This document shows positions 25,569 through 33,073 of a stretch of DNA of 64,000 nt, piece after piece. Source of the stretch: Paenibacillus helianthi (GTDB lineage Bacteria; Bacillota; Bacilli; Paenibacillales; Paenibacillaceae); assembly GCF_001909055.1 (NCBI RefSeq), contig NZ_LVWI01000034.1, positions 62,001-126,000 of the forward strand, in the 5' to 3' direction. The first letter of the stretch is position 1. The number at the start of each line of letters is the position of its first letter. The notes below the pieces were generated by a model. That model made no database searches and was not told the origin of the DNA. It saw nothing but the letters and a program-made list of their open reading frames with translations. The translations under genes and the position numbers were made by a program.

Positions 25569-26792
25569 ATGGACCCTAAAAAAGGTAGAACTTTTTCTTT
25601 GCTGCTGTTTGCTCTTCTCGGACCCCTGCTGCTCAGCGGCTGCTGGGAAAGAAAGGAGTTGAATGAAATGGCTTTTATACTGGCGATGGGGCTGGACAAG
25701 GCTGAATCCGGCTACAAGGTCACCATGCAGGAGGTTATTCCTTCTGCGATTTCCTCACAGACGGTTGGAGGATCAGGAGGCGGCGGGGTGCCAGTGGTTG
25801 TATCCAGCTTCACAGTACCGACCATTTATGAAGCAGACCGAAAGCACAGTCTTATCAGTTCGAGATCAGGCTACAAAGGGCATATCCGCGTACTGGTGAT
25901 CGGAGAGGAACTCGCCCGGGCAGGTATTGCCGAAACACTTGATGTGCTGAACAGAAGCCGGGAACCGCGAAATGATTACTATGTTATGGTCGCGAAAGGT
26001 ACTACCGCAGAAGAGGTCCTGAAGGTTCTTACCCCGCTGGACAAAATACCGGCGAATAAATTGTTTAGTGCCATGGACAAAGCCTATAAGGAATCCGCGA
26101 AGACCGTCGCTGTCCCGCTGTACCAATTTATTGAAGACATGATCTATGAGGGAGTAAATCCGGTATTGGCCGGCGTCGAGGTGTCTGGCAGTGCTAATGA
26201 GGGTAGCAAGAAAAGCAATCTCGATGAGAGTACCCCAAAAACCATATTGCGTTACCACAGTGTAGCTGTATTCAAGAGGGACAAGATGATCGGGTGGTTA
26301 AGCGATAATGAGGCGATTGGCTATAATTACATCACTAACAAAGTTGTCAAATCCTCGGGGCCAATACCAGGAGACGATGGCCGGCCGATTGTTATTGAGG
26401 CGCTGCACACATCCACGAAACGTAAAGTAAAAGTAATCGGCGGCGAGCCGCATATCTACATTCATGTAAAAGCGGAGTGCAACATTGAAGAGGTGGAGAG
26501 CCGAGATAATCTGGAGTCGGAGAAGGTAATCACAAAGCTGGTGAAGAAAACGGAAGAGCGGATTATCTCGCGGATGAAATCTGCTGTTGAGCAGATCAAT
26601 GAGGATTACAATGCGGATATCATGGGCTTTGGCCAGCTGATCTACCGTGCTAAACCGAAGGTCTGGGCCAGACTGCGGCAGCAAAAGGGAGACGATTACC
26701 TGAAGTCGCTGCCTATTCATTACAGTGCCAGCGTTTCGATTACCCGGATCGGCGTTACGGACAAGTCTTTTATTGGTGATATCAAGGAGTGA
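25569..26792 (+). CDS. GerAC-family spore germination lipoprotein
   Basis: 407 residues. A signal peptide with lipobox LLSGC (Cys about 24) anchors it to the outer face of the inner spore membrane. The mature part starts with WERKELNEMAFILAMGLDK, the standard GerC opening, and includes SSRSGYKGHIRVLVIGEELARAG and the long C-terminal helix (IISRMKSAVEQINEDYNADIMGFGQLIYR). It starts 9 nt after the A subunit and overlaps the next small gene by 4 nt. It is the third component of the receptor; glycine and serine linkers near residue 65 (GGSGGGG) are slightly expanded. Confidence 0.92.
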   Translation: MDPKKGRTFSLLLFALLGPLLLSGCWERKELNEMAFILAMGLDKAESGYKVTMQEVIPSAISSQTVGGSGGGGVPVVVSSFTVPTIYEADRKHSLISSRSGYKGHIRVLVIGEELARAGIAETLDVLNRSREPRNDYYVMVAKGTTAEEVLKVLTPLDKIPANKLFSAMDKAYKESAKTVAVPLYQFIEDMIYEGVNPVLAGVEVSGSANEGSKKSNLDESTPKTILRYHSVAVFKRDKMIGWLSDNEAIGYNYITNKVVKSSGPIPGDDGRPIVIEALHTSTKRKVKVIGGEPHIYIHVKAECNIEEVESRDNLESEKVITKLVKKTEERIISRMKSAVEQINEDYNADIMGFGQLIYRAKPKVWARLRQQKGDDYLKSLPIHYSASVSITRIGVTDKSFIGDIKE

Positions 26793-27028
26793 GCGTAATG
26801 ATGTTGCTGTTCTTTCTGGTGATTGCGGCAGGTTGTGTTGTCATCGATCTCCCTTTGCTGAAGCAGAAAGGCAGACCCCGTGACCGTCTGGTCTGGGTGC
26901 TGTTCTGGATCCTTGGCATTGCTGCGGTCTACTGTTCGTTATACAAAATCAAAGTCCCCAGCCCGCTGTATCTGGTAATGTTCATTTATAAACCGGTTAA
27001 CAGCTTTTTTGAGATGTGGTTTCATTGA
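26789..27028 (+). CDS. Small two-helix membrane protein in the ger operon (D-subunit-like)
   Basis: 79 residues, overlapping the GerC stop (GTG 26789; ATG 26798 with AAGGAG upstream is an alternative). Two hydrophobic helices: MMLLFFLVIAAGCVVIDLPLL and VWVLFWILGIAAVYCSLY, joined by a basic loop KQKGRPRDR. Small two-helix proteins of this type accompany many ger operons in Bacillales as so-called D subunits that modulate receptor function. The position, size and topology fit; sequence alone does not prove it. Its stop codon overlaps the -35 box of the following TetR gene. Confidence 0.7.
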   Translation: MSVMMLLFFLVIAAGCVVIDLPLLKQKGRPRDRLVWVLFWILGIAAVYCSLYKIKVPSPLYLVMFIYKPVNSFFEMWFH

Positions 27029-27071
27029 CAAAAAAGAAGGAGCATGTGATAATTGCCTGACGGTCGTCAGG
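27025..27071 (+). promoter_or_regulatory. TetR-gene promoter with palindromic operator
   Basis: TTGACA (27025-27030), 17-nt spacer, GATAAT (27048-27053): a near-consensus sigma-A promoter. The perfect palindrome CCTGACG-GT-CGTCAGG (27056-27071) covers the expected transcription start, and its TGACGGTCGTCA core is the common type of TetR operator. Autoregulation is inferred. Confidence 0.8.
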
Positions 27072-27084
27072 GAGGTGAGCCATT

Positions 27085-27666
27085 ATGACTGCTAATGCTA
27101 TTTTGCAAGCCGCTATAGCACAATTTGCCGAAAAAGGTTTTGAGGGTGCATCACTGGCTGGGATAGCCCAGGCTGTTGGCATTAAAAAACAGTCCATTGC
27201 AACCTATTTTCCTAAAAAAGAAGATTTGTTTCTAGCAGCTTTTCAGGAAATGGCCCGGCACTATATTGAGTTTCTGGACCAGTTGTTCAAGGGCATTCCG
27301 GGTACACCTGTGGAGGCGAGGCTGCGCGGGATTGTGTACCGGACCTACTATTATAGGGTGGAGCATCCCTTACTGACCTCTTTTTACAAAAGAAGTGTTC
27401 AATTTCCGGCGCCTTTCTTTCAGGAGATGCTGGAGCAGCAGATATCAATGATGGAGAAGCAGTCCTCCGCCTTTTACCGGGCTATTTTTGAGGAAGGCAT
27501 GAATACCGGACAGATTCGGTGGCAGCACACGGAAAGTCTGCTATCGGCTTATTATTGTTTGCAGGATGGGATTTCCATGCAGATGTTTTTTTACAATCAC
27601 GAAGAATTCGAGCGGCGCTTGAAGGATATCTGGGAGATTTTCTGGGCGGGCATTAAGCAAACGTGA
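27085..27666 (+). CDS. TetR-family transcriptional regulator
   Basis: 193 residues from ATG 27085 after GGAGGTGAG. N-terminal helix-turn-helix: ILQAAIAQFAEKGFEGASLAGIAQAVGIKKQSIATYFPKKEDLF. The C-terminal domain (RGIVYRTYYYRVEHPLLTSFYKRSVQFP ... MFFYNHEEFERRLKDIWEIFWAGI) resembles the regulators of multidrug or lipid genes. Its promoter carries a perfect 16-bp palindrome, so it very likely represses itself and the acetyltransferase gene it overlaps by 4 nt (GTGA). The inducer is unknown. Confidence 0.9.
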   Translation: MTANAILQAAIAQFAEKGFEGASLAGIAQAVGIKKQSIATYFPKKEDLFLAAFQEMARHYIEFLDQLFKGIPGTPVEARLRGIVYRTYYYRVEHPLLTSFYKRSVQFPAPFFQEMLEQQISMMEKQSSAFYRAIFEEGMNTGQIRWQHTESLLSAYYCLQDGISMQMFFYNHEEFERRLKDIWEIFWAGIKQT

Positions 27667-28109
27667 AGAAGGAGTGGATTGAGAATATGCGGGTAGACCG
27701 GGTTGTCACCGAAGAAGGGCTGCAGGAAGCTTTTAGGATTAGGCGGGAAGTGTTTGTGGAGGAGCAGGGTGTGCCGCTGGCCGATGAATTTGATCAACAT
27801 GAGCAGGCTGCTGAGCATATATTGATCTATCAGGAAGAGACAGCTGTGGGAACAGCCAGACTCCGGAATGTAGACGGTTGGGCCAAGCTGGAACGGATCT
27901 GTCTCCTTGCCCCATACCGCAAAAGCGGTCTGGGTTCTGTTCTTATCGCAACACTGGAGAAAATGGCGGCGGAACAGGGACTTCGGCAAGCCAAGCTGCA
28001 TGGCCAGAAGCAGGCTGAAGGCTTTTATCAGAAGCTGGGGTATGAGACGGGTTCACCCGTTTTCATGGAAGATGGAATCCCTCATGTGCTTATGGTTAAG
28101 AACTTATAA
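27663..28109 (+). CDS. GNAT-family N-acetyltransferase, YjcF/ElaA-like
   Basis: 148 residues, GTG start overlapping the TetR stop by 4 nt. Motifs of the group: AFRIRREVFVEEQGVP, DQHEQAAEHILIYQEETAVGTARLR, KLERICLLAPYRKSGLGSVLI (acetyl-CoA loop R-K-S-G-L-G in place of Q/RxxGxG/A), and FYQKLGYE followed by DGIPHVLM. These match small Bacillus YjcF-type acetyltransferases, whose substrates are not known. Being translationally coupled to a TetR repressor, it may acetylate the compound, possibly a toxic amine, that induces the system. Confidence 0.88.
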   Translation: MKKEWIENMRVDRVVTEEGLQEAFRIRREVFVEEQGVPLADEFDQHEQAAEHILIYQEETAVGTARLRNVDGWAKLERICLLAPYRKSGLGSVLIATLEKMAAEQGLRQAKLHGQKQAEGFYQKLGYETGSPVFMEDGIPHVLMVKNL

Positions 28110-28150
28110 TAGAAAGAATTGTACATGATTGCGGTGTTGCTGCTGTTTGA

Positions 28151-28321
28151 TACCTTACAGGAACTCAGAATCTGACCGGTGCCAGCCAAACTATGGATGA
28201 GAAGAACCTGATTATCCAGGGAACGAATACCGGGAAGCAGGAAGAATGGTCGCTAATCGGCGGGCCATTGACCTCGCAGAAGGGTGTTATTGAACTTACG
28301 CTGAACTGGTCGGAGCTGTAG
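28151..28321 (+). pseudogene. C-terminal remnant of an unidentified protein
   Basis: No start codon, but the frame is open from 28151 (after TGA) to TAG at 28319 and gives a protein-like tail: LTGASQTMDEKNLIIQGTN, TGKQEEWSLIGGPLTSQKG, VIELTLNWSEL. The regular beta pattern and the clean end with a terminator 25 nt later suggest the last ~55 residues of a deleted gene. I do not recognise the parent; an extracytoplasmic beta-sandwich domain is a guess. Confidence 0.4.
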
Positions 28322-28345
28322 AATAGGACAAGTAGACTGACGAAA

Positions 28346-28379
28346 GGGCGCGCCGGTACTCCATTGGCGCGCCGTTTTT
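28346..28379 (+). terminator. Terminator with GGCGCGCC arms
   Basis: GGCGCGCC at 28347-28354 and again at 28366-28373 (self-complementary arms) followed by GTTTTT. Ends transcripts from the TetR/GNAT unit and the remnant. Confidence 0.85.
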
Positions 28380-28433
28380 GAGTTGGCTGTTTATACTCGT
28401 ATAACCTATACAGAAGCTATGCCTGCTGCATCA

Positions 28434-28727
28434 TTAGATGAAAAATGGAAGCAGGAACAATGCGGTGATGGCACCAAAAGGTACGCGTCTCGGATAAAAG
28501 CGGCGGCGTGGATAGAAGCCCGGGTAGTATCCAAATTGTCTATAAGTAGACGCATTGGCAGGCATTCCGTTCATTTGTCCCATCATTTCGTTCGAAGGAA
28601 TGGCCAGTGTAACATAGTCCTGATCAATATGAGCAATAAACCCGTCAAAATTCTGTCCGTCAGTAGTAGTGATACCGACGTATTTATTCATGCAGTTCCA
28701 AGCGAGTTGCTGATAGTTTGTATCCAT
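28434..28727 (-). CDS. Small conserved-type hypothetical protein with Sm-like N-terminus and Arg/Tyr-rich tail
   Basis: 97 residues; GAGGAGG 6 nt before ATG 28727 selects this start rather than one ten codons upstream. The first 60 residues (NYQQLAWNCMNKYVGITTTDGQNFDGFIAHIDQDYVTLAIP in order) have the strand pattern of an Sm-like barrel. The end is rich in Tyr/Arg/Phe (YYPGFYPRRRFYPRR) and closes with a hydrophobic helix ALFLLPFFI. Similar short proteins are common in spore-forming Bacillales, where some are spore-associated; function is unknown. Monocistronic, between convergent and divergent neighbours. Confidence 0.7.
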   Translation of the reverse strand: MDTNYQQLAWNCMNKYVGITTTDGQNFDGFIAHIDQDYVTLAIPSNEMMGQMNGMPANASTYRQFGYYPGFYPRRRFYPRRVPFGAITALFLLPFFI

Positions 28728-28908
28728 GGATAGCCTCCTCAAATCATATCTCGACAACAGTCTATGGACTGTAACCTATTGTGATCACGGCATATGCCCA
28801 TAACTCAAAAATATTGGGATCTATATATTCCATACAAACTATTTTAAAATGGATATGAAGCGCTATTTAGCCGGACAAGAGCCGGATATCGAGAGGAGCA
28901 TGTACAAG

Positions 28909-29847
28909 ATGAAATACCGCAGATTGGGTGGAACCGGACTTAAGGTGAGTGAGATCAGCTTGGGAAGCTGGCTGACCTATGGGGGTTATGTAGAGCGGGA
29001 CAATGCTGTTAAAGCTATTGAGACCGCTTACGGTTTGGGCGTTAATTTTTTTGATACGGCAAATGTGTATGAGAAAGGCGCGGCCGAAAAGGTGCTGGGT
29101 GAAACGCTGCGCGGTTTTCCCCGTGAATCCTACGTGCTGGCTACCAAAGTGTTCGGTGTCATGGGAGACGGGCCCAATGACCGCGGCTTGTCCCGCAAGC
29201 ACATTACAGAGCAGTGCCATGCCAGTCTGAAACGGCTGGGAGAAGATTACGTGGATCTGCTGTACTGCCACCGTTATGATCCGGAGACACCTATTGAGGA
29301 AACGCTGCGCGCGCTGGATGATCTGGTCCGTCAGGGCAAGGTACTCTATGTGGGTGTAAGTGAATGGACGGCCGCACAAATGGCGGAAGCACTGGCCGTT
29401 GCCGACCGTTATCTGCTGGACCACATCGTGGTCAATCAGCCGGTCTACAATATGTTCGAACGTTATATCGAAAAAGAGATTATTCCGCTGGGGCTGCGTA
29501 AGGGCATCGGACAGGTCGTGTTCTCCCCGCTGGCCCAAGGCCTGTTGACCGGAAAATACAGCTCGGTCTCCGACATTCCGGAGGACAGCCGCGCGGCGAA
29601 GCTGGACTGGATGCGTAAGGGGATTACCGAGGAGAAGATTGCCAAGGTCCGCGAACTGGGTGCAATCGCCGCTGAGCTGAATATTTCTGTCGGCAATCTG
29701 GCCCTGGCCTGGATTCTGCGGCAGCCGAATGTCGCGAGCGCCCTGGTAGGCGCCAGCCGACCAGAGCAGGTGGAAGAGAATGTGCAGGCTTCCGGCATCG
29801 AACTATCCGATGATGTTCTGACAGCGATTGAAGCCATAATCAGCTAA
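28909..29847 (+). CDS. Aldo/keto reductase, voltage-gated K+ channel beta-subunit-like (AKR6 type)
   Basis: 312 residues from ATG 28909 (MKYRRLGGTGLKVSEISLG), with GAGAGGAG upstream; earlier in-frame starts at 28849 and 28900 are less likely. NADPH-dependent (alpha/beta)8-barrel oxidoreductase. The catalytic tetrad is visible: Asp in FFDTANVY, the Tyr of the same motif, Lys in ATKVF and His in LLYCHRYD. C-terminal NADPH-binding stretch: ALVGASRPEQVEENV. Reduces aldehydes or ketones; substrate unknown. It lies 18 nt upstream of an NAD-dependent epimerase-like gene and probably shares its transcript. Confidence 0.92.
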   Translation: MKYRRLGGTGLKVSEISLGSWLTYGGYVERDNAVKAIETAYGLGVNFFDTANVYEKGAAEKVLGETLRGFPRESYVLATKVFGVMGDGPNDRGLSRKHITEQCHASLKRLGEDYVDLLYCHRYDPETPIEETLRALDDLVRQGKVLYVGVSEWTAAQMAEALAVADRYLLDHIVVNQPVYNMFERYIEKEIIPLGLRKGIGQVVFSPLAQGLLTGKYSSVSDIPEDSRAAKLDWMRKGITEEKIAKVRELGAIAAELNISVGNLALAWILRQPNVASALVGASRPEQVEENVQASGIELSDDVLTAIEAIIS

Positions 29848-29865
29848 GGAAAAGGAGGGTGACCG

Positions 29866-30888
29866 GTGAAGGTACTATTTATCGGCGGTACAGGACTAAT
29901 CAGCGAGGCGGTCTCCAAGCTGGCAGTAGAGCGGGGCATAGAGCTGTATCTGTTCAACCGCGGCCAGCGGGACGAATTCGTACCGGAGGGGGCTAAAGTG
30001 ATTCAAGGCGATATCCGCCATCCGCAGGAAGCCGCTGAGGTACTGGACAGCTATGAGTTCGACGTGGTGGTGGACTGGATCGCTTTTACTCCTGAGCATG
30101 TACAGAATGATATACAACTGTTCACAGGCAAGACGAAGCAGTATATCTTTATCAGCTCCGCTTCAGCTTATCAGAAGCCGCAGCAGAATTATCTGATCAC
30201 CGAGGAGACCCCGCTTGCGAATCCTTATTGGCAGTATTCACGCGACAAAATCGCTTGTGAGCAGCTACTGCTGAAAGCCTATACAAATAGCGGTTTTCCA
30301 GCTACTATCGTCCGTCCCTCCCATACTTACGGGGTAACGGCGATACCGGCAGCCCTAACTAGCTGGGCGCATCCCTGGTCGCTGGTCGACCGAATCCGCA
30401 AAGGTCTGCCGGTCGTGATTCATGGAGATGGAACATCGCTGTGGACCCTGACCCATAACACAGATTTCGCCAAGGGCTTTGTCGGCCTGCTGGGGCAACC
30501 GGGAACGATCGGAGAAGCGGTTCATATTACTTCCGATGAGTCGCTGAACTGGAACCAGATCTATGCGGCTATCGGGAAGGCGGCTGGACATGAACCACAG
30601 GTTGTGCATATTTCCACCGATTTTATCACGGCCTTTACCCCGCCGGGAACAGCAGATGGACTGATCGGTGACCAGGCGGTCAGCAGTGTATTCGACAACA
30701 GCAAGATTAAGCGATTGGTGCCGGAATTTGCCGCAACCGTTCCTTTTGCCGAAGGCATCAAGCGGTCTGTGGAATGGTTCGAACAGCATCCGGAGCTGTG
30801 CACCATCGACACTGAATGGGGTACTATGGTGGATAACCTGATTGCGAAGCATGGTGTTGAAGCGAAGCCGCTCTCCTTTTACGTATGA
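29866..30888 (+). CDS. NAD-dependent epimerase/dehydratase-family protein
   Basis: 340 residues from a GTG start with GGAGG upstream. Extended SDR: N-terminal FIGGTGLIS cofactor loop, LFNRGQR, FDVVVDWIAFTPEHV, FISSASAY, and YSRDK as the YxxxK catalytic pair, then IVRPSHTYG. The form resembles isoflavone-reductase-like or chloroplast CSP41-like SDRs found in Bacillales. Substrate unknown. It is 18 nt downstream of the aldo/keto reductase, so the two may form an operon acting on a sugar or carbonyl substrate. Confidence 0.88.
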   Translation: MKVLFIGGTGLISEAVSKLAVERGIELYLFNRGQRDEFVPEGAKVIQGDIRHPQEAAEVLDSYEFDVVVDWIAFTPEHVQNDIQLFTGKTKQYIFISSASAYQKPQQNYLITEETPLANPYWQYSRDKIACEQLLLKAYTNSGFPATIVRPSHTYGVTAIPAALTSWAHPWSLVDRIRKGLPVVIHGDGTSLWTLTHNTDFAKGFVGLLGQPGTIGEAVHITSDESLNWNQIYAAIGKAAGHEPQVVHISTDFITAFTPPGTADGLIGDQAVSSVFDNSKIKRLVPEFAATVPFAEGIKRSVEWFEQHPELCTIDTEWGTMVDNLIAKHGVEAKPLSFYV

Positions 30889-30954
30889 TGGCATGAAACG
30901 GGGATTCCTGAATATACTCTCACTACCGAATTTCCTCTAAAGGAGTCCTGGCCT

Positions 30955-31614
30955 ATGCCTACACATCCGTATGTTTCCCGTTTTTTTGTCAATGCCGATG
31001 CCCGCCGCGATAAGCTTGTTTACGATTTGCCGGAATCCTGGTGGAGCCGGCCCTATGAATATGAATGGTGCACGAATTTCGTTTCCCCGCATGATGTGGT
31101 GCTGGATGCCGCCTGCGGGATCTCCCATCCGCTCAAGTTCTATCTTGCCAGTTACAGTGCGGAGGTTCATGCCTGTGACATGGATGCAAGAATTCTGTCC
31201 AGAGATGCCATCATGGAAGAAATTTCAGGCGATATCGGGGAGGAAGCGGCACTGCTGGCGGGAGCAGCGCGGACGAACCGCCTCCACCTGGCCCAGGCCA
31301 ATCTGACTTCACTGCCTTATGAGAACGAGTTCTTTGATACGATCTTCTGCATCTCGGTTCTGGAGCACCTCTCTTTGGAGGATTCTGTACGAGCCGTTAG
31401 GGAATTTCACCGCACGTTGAATGAAGAGGGTCTGCTGGTATTAACTTTTGACTATCCGACCGTAAATCTTTTGCGGATAAATGAAGTGCTGCTGCAGGCC
31501 GGATTTGAGTACTGGGGGGAGACGGATTTCAAGCTTCCGGCGGATGCCGTGCGTACGGAGCAGTGGGGCGGGCTGAGCTGTTTTCGGGCCGTGCTTAAAA
31601 AGGCGAGACTCTAG
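30955..31614 (+). CDS. Class I SAM-dependent methyltransferase
   Basis: 219 residues behind AAAGGAG. The Rossmann-type methyltransferase fold is shown by motif I VVLDAACGISHPLKFYL, motif II (acidic residue in VHACDMD), IFCISVLEHLSLEDSV and the GLLVLTFDYP strand. The N-terminal segment is aromatic-rich (LPESWWSRPYEYEW), a form used for recognising a small substrate. Target unknown. Preceded by a 66-nt gap from the epimerase-like gene and followed by the CapA gene. Confidence 0.85.
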   Translation: MPTHPYVSRFFVNADARRDKLVYDLPESWWSRPYEYEWCTNFVSPHDVVLDAACGISHPLKFYLASYSAEVHACDMDARILSRDAIMEEISGDIGEEAALLAGAARTNRLHLAQANLTSLPYENEFFDTIFCISVLEHLSLEDSVRAVREFHRTLNEEGLLVLTFDYPTVNLLRINEVLLQAGFEYWGETDFKLPADAVRTEQWGGLSCFRAVLKKARL

Positions 31615-31695
31615 GATCTACCCTTTATTTGGATATCCCTCTTTTCATATAGTAGAATAGTGGGAGGTTAACCAATAGAGAGGGGTCAAAAGATT

Positions 31696-32730
31696 TTGCG
31701 CAGATTTACAGTCATCATATTAACATTAATAGTACTTTTGCTGATTCCTGCACCGGCTGTTTTCAGTCAAGCTGCTTCCGCAGATGATAAGGTTAATCTT
31801 GTTTTTGCAGGAGACATCCTGCTGGATGGTTTTGTCGGTGACCAGATCGCCAAGTACGGAGTGAACTTTCCTTTTGCCAAGGTAGCGCCTGTTCTGAAGA
31901 AAGCAGATATTGCCTTTGCCAACCTGGAGACACCGGTATCGGTGAGAGGGAAGGTAGCCGAGAAGACCTTTGCATTCCGTTCCAAGCCAACAGCTCTTGC
32001 GGGACTGAATTATGCGGGGATTGACGGTGTGACCGTTGCGAACAATCATATTCTGGATTTCGGACAGGACGCTATGCTGGATACACTCGTTCATCTCGAC
32101 AAATACAAGATCGGGCATACCGGCGCAGGCAAGAACATTAATGAGGCTTTTAGACCCTTCACCCAGACGGTAAAAGGAAAAAAGATCGCCATGCTCGGTG
32201 TAAGCCGCGTGCTCTCCAGCCCTTCGTGGTATGCAGGCAAGAACCGTCCGGGCGCAGCTTCGGCCTATACGCCTGAACCGCTGATGAGCGCCATCCAGAA
32301 ATCGGCCAAAGAGAATGACTACACTATTGTATACATCCACTGGAACAATGAGTTCAAGGATTACCCTGAGAATTACGCCCGCAAGCTCGCGAAGCAGATG
32401 ATCGACAGTGGTGCGGATATCATTATTGGTGCTCATAGCCACTGCCTGATGGGGATTGAATACTACAAGCACAAGCCGATCTATTATTCGCTGGGTAATT
32501 TTGTGTTCAACCGTTCAACACGCGGCGGTGACAAGACACTTCACTCTATGCTGGTTAACTTTGAGATCAGTGACAGCGGTGTAAACGGCAGAATCACTCC
32601 GGTCAAGATCATCGGCGGACAGCCCAATTTTATGGGGGAAGCCTATAACAAAGATACGATCAATCGGATGAACCAGCTCTCGTTCAATGCCCGTGTAGCG
32701 GCGAATGGAGCGGTTAGCGAAAAGCTCTGA
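31696..32730 (+). CDS. CapA-family protein (metallophosphatase-like, PGA_cap)
   Basis: 344 residues from a TTG start with AGAGGGG upstream. Signal peptide (FTVIILTLIVLLLIPAPAVF, cut after a Ala-Ser-Ala-type site), so exported or membrane-anchored. CapA domain motifs: FAGDILLDG, FANLETPV, VTVANNHILDFG, VYIHWNNE and IIGAHSHCLMG, matching the metal ligands of calcineurin-like phosphoesterases. Family members include the poly-gamma-glutamate capsule protein CapA/PgsA, but the other capsule genes are missing here, so a capsule role is not supported. Intact; ends in a strong terminator. Confidence 0.88.
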   Translation: MRRFTVIILTLIVLLLIPAPAVFSQAASADDKVNLVFAGDILLDGFVGDQIAKYGVNFPFAKVAPVLKKADIAFANLETPVSVRGKVAEKTFAFRSKPTALAGLNYAGIDGVTVANNHILDFGQDAMLDTLVHLDKYKIGHTGAGKNINEAFRPFTQTVKGKKIAMLGVSRVLSSPSWYAGKNRPGAASAYTPEPLMSAIQKSAKENDYTIVYIHWNNEFKDYPENYARKLAKQMIDSGADIIIGAHSHCLMGIEYYKHKPIYYSLGNFVFNRSTRGGDKTLHSMLVNFEISDSGVNGRITPVKIIGGQPNFMGEAYNKDTINRMNQLSFNARVAANGAVSEKL

Positions 32731-32775
32731 GCCGAAGAGCTGAACCGAACACTACTGAACAGAATATCCGCCCCA

Positions 32776-32817
32776 AAGCCCGAGCGATTAGCTGGATCAT
32801 CGCTTGGGCTTTTTTTG
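32776..32817 (+). terminator. Terminator of the CapA gene
   Basis: AAGCCCGAGCGAT pairs with ATCGCTTGGGCTT (one G-U) around a short loop and runs into TTTTTTT. Confidence 0.92.
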
Positions 32818-32832
32818 CTGCTTAAGAGATCA

Positions 32833-33030
32833 GAGGTACAAGTACCTCTGAATTCCGCGCAGGCAGGCAATATGGGGAAGTGTGAGGTAGAAATACCTTT
32901 GAATTCGGCGCAGACAGGCAATATGGGGAAATGTGAGGTATAAGTACCTTTGAATTCGGCACAGACAGGCAATATGGGGAAATGTGAGGTAGAAATACCT
33001 CTGAATTCGGCGAAGCAGGCATTATGGGGA
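32833..33030. repeat. Four 51-bp tandem repeats, each with a small hairpin
   Basis: Units start at 32833, 32884, 32935 and 32986; the first three are exactly 51 bp and the fourth is degraded after about 30 bp. Each unit opens with GAGGTA-NNNN-TACCTC/T: GAGGTACAAGTACCTC in unit 1, loops GAAA, TAAG and GAAA in units 2-4. The stem is kept while the loop changes, and unit 1 lengthens the stem with a matching C/G pair. The rest of the unit (TGAATTCGGCGCAGACAGG, then CAATATGGGGAAATGT) is well conserved. Position: between a terminator and the end of the AraC gene. Not CRISPR: there are no spacers. A minus-strand open frame exists only because 51 is a multiple of 3. Confidence 0.9.
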
Positions 33031-33073
33031 AAGGAATGGTTGGGCAATCATTCAAGTTGCATCAGGCACCAAT

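Noticed and set aside
31696-32730. CapA gene as part of a poly-gamma-glutamate capsule operon
   Set aside because: No capB, capC or pgs partner lies nearby; the gene is followed at once by a terminator.
32833-33030. CRISPR-like array
   Set aside because: Units are directly adjacent with no unique spacers, and there are no cas genes.
32643-33047. A 134-codon minus-strand frame with repeats of the type AEFKGISTSHFPILPVC
   Set aside because: The frame stays open because the 51-bp repeat is 17 codons long. It runs antisense into the end of the CapA gene and through its terminator, and has no ribosome binding site.
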